From NCBI GenBank assembly GCA_025352305.1, contig JANXTQ010000161.1, forward strand, positions 1 to 20,017: a stretch of DNA of 20,017 bases. Reading direction: 5' to 3'. This DNA is from Actinomycetes bacterium. Lineage in GTDB: Bacteria; Actinomycetota; Acidimicrobiia; Acidimicrobiales; RAAP-2. Shown piece after piece: positions 15,789 through 20,017 of the stretch (its first letter is position 1; the number at the start of each line of letters is the position of its first letter). The position numbers were made by a program, and so were the translations under genes. The notes under the pieces were generated by a model that was given only the letters and a program-made list of their open reading frames with translations, did no database searches and was not told where the DNA came from.

Positions 15789-17669
15789 TCGCGGCACCCG
15801 GTGAAGCGCGGCTTCGAGGGCTTCGCTATAGGGGTCGAGTAAGCGACCTTGCTCGATGGCCCAAAACGCGAGGTCAACGTCGCCACTCGCTTTAGCGTCA
15901 CTCGCCAGTTGCAGAGCCGCCCACTCGCCTTCGCGTTGTAGTCGAGCGAGGTGTCCTTCGGCGAGGAACCACTCGAATCCGCGCAGCGCCGTTGCGAGCG
16001 GCTCACCTTGAATGAGCTCGAGTGCTCGACGCAGCAGCGCCATTGAATCGGCACCACTTGATTCGCGAGCGGCCGCGGTCAGTTGATGAAACTCAACGAG
16101 GTCACATCCCACATCGTTCAGTTGGTACAGACCCGCCGGGGTGACCGGGCGCAGTCGAGCTCCGTCAACAGTCGAACCCAAAGATCGACGAACCGCAGTC
16201 GCGGTGTTGGCGAGCGTGCGCAGCGATGCGTCCGAGCCGTCACCGAGCACTCGCGTACGCAGGCGATCTCCCGTTACTGGTTCGCGGTGGTGCACCGCGA
16301 GGTACGCCGTCATCTCGACGCAGCGGCGTCGCAGAGTCGACAAAAACGGCTCCTCTAAACCCGTGACCGTGACCTGCGCGCGCAGCAACTCAACGCGGAT
16401 TCGTGGTGAAGCGACGAGCGAGGCCACGGCAAACTGGGGCCGCGTCGTAACGGGTGTGAGAACAGACGTGACCGGAGTCGAATATCGCCACGTGCGACCT
16501 TCCCAAGAAACGGTGTTGCCCTCGCGCGGCGGTCCGTCACTAATACTGACGCAGCGCTGTGCGACCTGGTCGTCGAGTTGAGAGCTCGGACCGAGAAAAA
16601 TAACCACATCATCAAACGTCGCGCGAAGAGCCAACGCTCGAAGCGTCGCGTCCGGCGACGTCGTCACGCGGCACTGACCATTTCCGTTCAGCACGACGGC
16701 GTACTGATCAATGAGGGCTGCTCCTTCTGGACCGACGGAAAGCGAGTGTCCCGGTCGAGCAAAGGCGATCAGCGTGGCCTCTTCATCTGACGCCACGACC
16801 ACCGCCACGACGGGCGTGGTGGCGTCATTATTCACTTCGTCGTAGGCAACGAGTCGATTAACGGCGACTAAGCCCGCCGACGAATCGCCTATGGCGCGCG
16901 CCAACGCCCGCAGTTGCGTGTCGTCGTAGCCTCGCAACTGAATGATCGTTGCGTCGATGTCGCCGTCGGCGAGTTCGCTACGACTTTGACGAAGAAAGTC
17001 GCGGCGACGTTTGGCAATCAGTGCCAACGGAAGGGCCCCGAGCGAGCCACCGGGCCACGGTGCGTGAGACGGCGCTGAGTCGTTGTTGTTGGAACCATCA
17101 CTCGAATCAGCAAAACCGTGCTTGCCGACCGCCATCGACGTCGATACCGCTTCGCTGGACAGCCCCTTTGATTCCGTAGAACGTGACGTGGTGGAGGAGG
17201 TCAGAAGCGGAATTTGAATGCGCCAACCGACGTCAACTCGCTCGGGATCATCGTTGAGTTGCACGCCGACGTCAGTTCCAAGGTTGGCGGTCACAATCGA
17301 GCGCCACTGTGAACCGTCACCGAGTTGCGATTCGGCAATGGACCACAGACTGTCTCCGGGGCGAATGACGTAACTCGACGTGGAGGTTTGCTGGTGCGAA
17401 ACGCTCGACGCTCCCGCGGGCGACACGTAACTAATGAGAATCACGATGATCGACGCCACCCAGACAATTCCACTGCGCGAAATCTCGGGTCCTCGGCCGT
17501 TTAGCTGTTGACGTACTGAAATCGCAATAGACACCACCAGTGCGATCCAGGTAATGCCCACGATGACGCACGCAATGAGAACTGCGAAGTGATTGGAGTA
17601 AGCGCTGTAGCGGTGCCACATCTTCCATAGGACGGCAATGACCGGAATAAACAGGACGTAACTCGCCAC
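15726..17669 (-). CDS. Membrane LysM protein with C-terminal winged-helix/BTAD (SARP-like) region
   Basis: Predicted 647-residue protein of an actinobacterial LysM-BTAD type. Three hydrophobic segments at about 4-19, 28-52 and 67-83 are followed by a LysM domain (about 99-154, SSYVIRPGDSLWSIAESQLG), which binds peptidoglycan or chitin-like glycans. A short hydrophobic stretch with positive residues after it (GALPLALIAKRRR, 211-223) could be a fourth membrane pass. A conserved-looking middle region (240-420) follows, then a winged-helix-like segment (about 430-520) and a BTAD-like helical repeat region (about 522-625, including RALELIQGEPLA and AFWAIEQGRLLDPYSEAL), as in SARP regulators. I start at GTG 17669, just before the first membrane segment. 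An open frame continues upstream but runs through the preceding gene in another phase. A wall-sensing regulator is plausible but unproven. Confidence 0.8.
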   Translation of the reverse strand: MASYVLFIPVIAVLWKMWHRYSAYSNHFAVLIACVIVGITWIALVVSIAISVRQQLNGRGPEISRSGIVWVASIIVILISYVSPAGASSVSHQQTSTSSYVIRPGDSLWSIAESQLGDGSQWRSIVTANLGTDVGVQLNDDPERVDVGWRIQIPLLTSSTTSRSTESKGLSSEAVSTSMAVGKHGFADSSDGSNNNDSAPSHAPWPGGSLGALPLALIAKRRRDFLRQSRSELADGDIDATIIQLRGYDDTQLRALARAIGDSSAGLVAVNRLVAYDEVNNDATTPVVAVVVASDEEATLIAFARPGHSLSVGPEGAALIDQYAVVLNGNGQCRVTTSPDATLRALALRATFDDVVIFLGPSSQLDDQVAQRCVSISDGPPREGNTVSWEGRTWRYSTPVTSVLTPVTTRPQFAVASLVASPRIRVELLRAQVTVTGLEEPFLSTLRRRCVEMTAYLAVHHREPVTGDRLRTRVLGDGSDASLRTLANTATAVRRSLGSTVDGARLRPVTPAGLYQLNDVGCDLVEFHQLTAAARESSGADSMALLRRALELIQGEPLATALRGFEWFLAEGHLARLQREGEWAALQLASDAKASGDVDLAFWAIEQGRLLDPYSEALEAALHRVPRLREFGRDRAGGAKDEAVGAG

Positions 17670-17701
17670 GCCGACGCCCGAAAAGGCTCCGCCAACGGTC
17701 T

Positions 17702-18241
17702 TTACTGGGTGGACGCGAGTTGCCACTCGATCCTCACGTTTTGATTGTCTCGAAGATCGACGTAACAGTTGTTGCCGTTGGCCGGTACGCGAATGGGCTG
17801 GGGACTGTCGTCGATTTTTGCTCCGCTGCACCACAGCGTCCAACTGAGAATGCCCGTCGCGCTCAGTGTCCAGTTCGTCCCCGGAGCCAACGATTCGTCG
17901 GCGTAGGTATAGGGGGGTTGCAGCACCCCGCTGGTGTCCGAGCCGACTCCGAAGGGATCGTTGGCGGTGGCGCTCAACCTCTTTTTCGAACCGGTCTTGG
18001 TTGGCGATGTGGCGCTTTTCGTCGTGGTCGTTACGAAGCGCCGGGTCGTGGTCGTCACGCTGTGGGTCGGGGCGCGGGTACTGGTTGTCGTACTGGCTCG
18101 AGTGCTCGTCGTCGTCACGTTCACGAAGTGATTTCGCACCGACGTCACGATCTTCGGCGCGATGGGCAGTACGAGCAGGATCAACAGAAACGGAACGGCG
18201 CCCGCCAGCAGTTGCGAAGTAGTCGGTCGGCGTCGGGACAT
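17702..18241 (-). CDS. Membrane-anchored Thr-rich secreted protein of unknown function
   Basis: Predicted 179-residue protein, not recognised as a named family. The N-terminus is MSRRRPTTSQ followed by a strong hydrophobic segment (about 11-29, LLAGAVPFLLILLVLPIAP), an N-in/C-out signal anchor by the positive-inside rule. Next is a Thr/Ser-rich low-complexity stretch (about 42-83), likely an extended and perhaps glycosylated stalk. A C-terminal domain (about 94-179), probably beta-rich, holds two cysteines, Cys138 and Cys159, that could form a disulfide outside the cell. It ends with RIEWQLASTQ. It lies between a sigma-like gene (22 nt upstream) and the LysM/BTAD gene (32 nt downstream), so the three probably form one unit at the envelope. 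No Shine-Dalgarno sequence is obvious. Confidence 0.72.
   Translation of the reverse strand: MSRRRPTTSQLLAGAVPFLLILLVLPIAPKIVTSVRNHFVNVTTTSTRASTTTSTRAPTHSVTTTTRRFVTTTTKSATSPTKTGSKKRLSATANDPFGVGSDTSGVLQPPYTYADESLAPGTNWTLSATGILSWTLWCSGAKIDDSPQPIRVPANGNNCYVDLRDNQNVRIEWQLASTQ
17993..18118 (-). repeat. Thr-rich low-complexity coding repeat
   Basis: Residues 42-83 of the membrane-anchored protein consist of imperfect units of the form VTTTSTRA / STTTSTRA / VTTTTRR / VTTTTKSA. At the DNA level this gives GTCGTGGTCGT-like runs on the plus strand. It is a degenerate tandem repeat that could vary in copy number between strains. Confidence 0.55.
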
Positions 18242-18263
18242 GGTCAGGTGAGAGTAGTTCCAT

Positions 18264-18965
18264 TTAGAGCAGGAATTTCGTGGCGAACTGTTGCAGTTCC
18301 TGCTGCAGTGCGCGCGGTGCGCTGTGGTCCGCTTTGGCGAGATCGCGCCAAGGTTGGCCCTCAAAGACGCGGGCGTAGGTCAGTCGGGCCAGACGGTCGT
18401 GCGGTCCGCCGCAGTAGTTGTTCAGGCGAGTGATCAGTCCGTCGTCATCGCTTCGAGCCGACACGTTGGACGCGTCCAACTCATTGCTGGACCGCGCGGC
18501 CTTTTCTTTTAGCAACCACCGCCTCAGTCTTCCGCGCAGCGCCGAAAGAAGATCCGGCGCGGCGTACTGACGGTCCTGACCGGCCCAGTCGACGAGGAGT
18601 TCGCTCGCGAGCGAGATCGCTTCATCGAGCGCCATTGAAGGATCTTCCACAATGCCCCGTCCAAACTGAAGTTGACGACACACACTCACGATGCCGGGCA
18701 ACAAGGTCTGCAGTAGCGCACGGTGTAACTGTGGATCGGCGGCATCGCGCAGCAGAGCTCTCACAATCGCCGCTCGCTGCTCAATCGAACGACCCGAGCG
18801 CGGCTCGAGCGCGTCCACGAGATCACAGAGATCACGCACACCGTGAAGCGCCAGTTCATTGTTGCGATGCACAAATTCGCGCGCGCTGATCTGCGAGGAG
18901 GAGCTGCGTCCTTGCTGGCGCCACTGAGTTCTCATCTGTCCGAGTAGGTCATGGTTGTCTGTCAT
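18264..18965 (-). CDS. Putative sigma-factor-like / helix-turn-helix protein
   Basis: Predicted 233-residue, mostly helical, soluble protein that I cannot assign firmly. Residues 79-155 (from PQLHRALLQTLLPGIVSVC to LRRWLLKEKAA) are reminiscent of a divergent sigma region 2-like helical part. The C-terminus 190-233 (RLARLTYARVFEGQPWRDLAKADHSA, then an Ala/Gln-rich helix) could be a region 4-like HTH. That is inference from pattern alone. Start: ATG 18965 is preferred, because the longer version from ATG 19058 adds a stretch rich in rare codons (ATA, TTA, CTA) and with an isolated hydrophobic run. The longer start has a purine-rich AAAGGG 3 nt upstream, so it is not excluded. First gene of the LysM/BTAD cassette. 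Confidence 0.62.
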   Translation of the reverse strand: MTDNHDLLGQMRTQWRQQGRSSSSQISAREFVHRNNELALHGVRDLCDLVDALEPRSGRSIEQRAAIVRALLRDAADPQLHRALLQTLLPGIVSVCRQLQFGRGIVEDPSMALDEAISLASELLVDWAGQDRQYAAPDLLSALRGRLRRWLLKEKAARSSNELDASNVSARSDDDGLITRLNNYCGGPHDRLARLTYARVFEGQPWRDLAKADHSAPRALQQELQQFATKFLL

Positions 18966-19084
18966 GGCCGCTAGTAAAAGACCAGGGGCGCAGCGCATCA
19001 TGACCATCACCACGCCTATGAGAACGCACATGTTCCAATCAGGTGCTTCGTTGGCCATTTCCCTTTCGCCGGCTAATGCGCCGA

Positions 19085-19090
19085 TAGTCT
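19085..19090 (+). promoter_or_regulatory. Predicted leaderless promoter -10 element
   Basis: TAGTCT is followed by GCGGGC and then ATG at 19097, the same spacing as at kgd. No convincing -35 element is seen upstream. The 131-bp region 18966-19096 separates this gene from the divergent sigma-like gene and contains nothing else I can recognise. Confidence 0.5.
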
Positions 19091-19096
19091 GCGGGC

Positions 19097-19450
19097 ATGG
19101 ATATCGAGCAGTTCTACGACGAAAACGAAAAACGCCGCAACAGCGCGGAGGTGGAGTTTGGTTCCCAGTGGAGCAATGCCGCGGGACGGCTTTACAAACT
19201 GTCGTGGGTCCAAGAGACGGGCGAGCTGTACCTAATGTCTGCGCCTTACGGAGAAGTCATTGAAGACCCGGTGCTCGGCGACACGGTGGGATTCTCCGAG
19301 CCGCTCGAGGCGCTCACCGTTCAGGTCGTGGGACAGTTCGCCGCACTTACCGACGTTGAAAAGGAATTTGTGGGATGGGAAGACGTCATCAACGAAGAGA
19401 ATTCGTTGAAGTGGTTACATCACCATCTCCACTTTGAACTCGATCTCTAA
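19097..19450 (+). CDS. Small acidic protein of unknown function
   Basis: Predicted 117-residue, acidic, soluble protein that I do not recognise. It begins MDIEQFYDENEKRR and contains a probable beta-rich core (GRLYKLSWVQETGELYLMS, residues about 30-48) and a Trp/His-rich end, SLKWLHHHLHFELDL. No membrane segment, signal peptide or metal motif is certain; the LHHHLHF run could bind metal but that is guesswork. The start is supported by a TAGTCT -10 element exactly 6 nt before the ATG, implying a monocistronic leaderless transcript. The gene is convergent with the next one, whose stop is 15 nt away. Confidence 0.75.
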   Translation: MDIEQFYDENEKRRNSAEVEFGSQWSNAAGRLYKLSWVQETGELYLMSAPYGEVIEDPVLGDTVGFSEPLEALTVQVVGQFAALTDVEKEFVGWEDVINEENSLKWLHHHLHFELDL

Positions 19451-19465
19451 GACGAGTCGGTGGGC

Positions 19466-20017
19466 CTAAGCCATCCAACTTTCGGCGGCCTGAAGTAAAA
19501 AGTCACTGATCTGGCGACCACGTTCAAACAGGTCACAAAGCGGATCTTCGCCCTTTGCCACGCGCGCCAGCGAAATCGGGTGACGAGCGATGATGGTGAT
19601 GCGTCGCTCGCTCCCATCGGTAACCGACGCGAACGTGTCGATGGCCGTCACTTCGAGCGGCATGTCGATTCCACCGACGGGCGCCAGATCAATGGCGAGT
19701 CGAAGAAGGTCCGGACCGTGCGCGAGGGGCGGCAAGCTCCACGTCAACACCAAAGGAAAGTGAAATTCGTCCGGGGGATCAACGTCGTCGGGCAGACCAA
19801 CCAGGGCGTCTTCAAAGGCGAGCAGGGCACGCGGATCGACGTCCAGCGAAAGGTGCAGATCGACGGGTCCGCCGCAACCGTCTTCGGGGTGAAGGTCAAC
19901 CTCCCACGCTTGGCGCAGCGAGTACGTCTCGACGAAGTGACGTTCGTCGTGGACGTGAAAACCGTGGTCGACCGCGTGGTCCTTTAAATCGGCAACAAAG
20001 CCGGCGACGTCAATGGC
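19466..20017 (-). CDS. Partial CDS, protein of unknown function (N-terminus beyond window)
   Basis: The minus-strand frame is open from the TAG at 19466-19468 to the window edge, giving at least 183 residues. No start lies inside the window that would make sense as the N-terminus; an in-frame TTG at 19753 is simply internal. The translation reads as a coherent protein: DLKDHAVDHGFHVHDERHF near the edge, then HPEDGCGGPVDLHLSLDVDP, FHFPLVLTWSLPP, DLLRLAIDLAPVGGIDMPLE and RRITIIARHPISLARVAKGE, ending FLLQAAESWMA. Alternating hydrophobic strands suggest an alpha/beta fold. I cannot name a family. Confidence 0.7.
   Translation of the reverse strand, partial: AIDVAGFVADLKDHAVDHGFHVHDERHFVETYSLRQAWEVDLHPEDGCGGPVDLHLSLDVDPRALLAFEDALVGLPDDVDPPDEFHFPLVLTWSLPPLAHGPDLLRLAIDLAPVGGIDMPLEVTAIDTFASVTDGSERRITIIARHPISLARVAKGEDPLCDLFERGRQISDFLLQAAESWMA

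Noticed and set aside
17670..18263. N-terminal extension of the LysM/BTAD protein to 845 residues
   Set aside because: The overlapping frame encodes a coherent signal-anchored protein, while the extension is low-complexity and lacks a membrane segment or domain; I begin the LysM gene at GTG 17669. Kept as a finding to check.
18966..19058. Upstream start of the sigma-like gene with a hydrophobic N-terminus (ATG 19058)
   Set aside because: It would add a run of rare codons and a lone hydrophobic stretch; a soluble protein from ATG 18965 is more consistent, though the upstream purine-rich site keeps this open.
1..20017. tRNA, rRNA, CRISPR, transposase, attachment site or phage genes
   Set aside because: Nearly all the sequence is covered by ordinary coding regions; no repeats-with-spacers, integrase/transposase motifs or long inverted repeats were seen.

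Overview
The window looks like a chromosomal stretch of an actinobacterium, most likely Acidimicrobiia or a close relative. This rests on the fused E2-E1 type 2-oxoglutarate metabolism enzyme (KGD), a LysM/BTAD membrane protein of a kind familiar from actinobacteria, moderately GC-rich coding sequence, frequent GTG starts, and at least four genes whose start codon lies 6-7 nt after a TANNNT -10 element (leaderless organisation). Class-level placement is inference. Genes are packed very tightly: five GTGA/ATGA stop-start overlaps, convergent genes that touch or overlap, and no gene-free stretch longer than about 130 bases. I see no RNA gene, insertion sequence, CRISPR array or intrinsic terminator.

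Layout. (1) 23-1728, minus: an alpha/beta hydrolase followed by a TIGR01777/YfcH-type NAD(P)-dependent epimerase-like protein. (2) 1729-1797: a compact divergent promoter region. (3) 1798-7734, plus: a four-gene chain joined by 4-nt overlaps, namely kgd, a NYN/Zc3h12a-type ribonuclease with a Lys/Ala-rich linker and an S1-like tail, a FabZ-like hot-dog dehydratase, and exodeoxyribonuclease III. (4) 7731-12278, minus: a short UvrD/PcrA-like helicase, a GlcD-type FAD oxidase and a ThDP-dependent decarboxylase-like enzyme. (5) 12340-15788, plus: a second alpha/beta hydrolase, a MurF-like ligase with an N-terminal membrane domain, and D-alanine-D-alanine ligase. (6) 15726-18965, minus: a putative sigma-like/HTH protein, a membrane-anchored Thr-rich secreted protein, and a membrane LysM + winged-helix/BTAD protein. 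(7) 19097-20017: two unrecognised proteins in convergent orientation, the second cut by the window edge.

How they may work together. KGD is central TCA metabolism and seems to share a transcript with nucleic-acid and lipid enzymes. The oxidase and ThDP enzyme form a plausible two-step route from a 2-hydroxy acid to a 2-oxo acid to an aldehyde plus CO2. The Ddl/MurF-like pair makes D-Ala-D-Ala and probably ligates it (or a similar dipeptide) at the membrane. The adjacent LysM/BTAD cassette could couple cell-wall state to gene expression. The most interesting items are the recurrent leaderless promoter signature, the membrane MurF-like/Ddl/hydrolase cassette, the LysM-BTAD cassette with its sigma-like partner, the helicase that has lost most of its 2B subdomain, and the NYN-S1 ribonuclease coupled to kgd.
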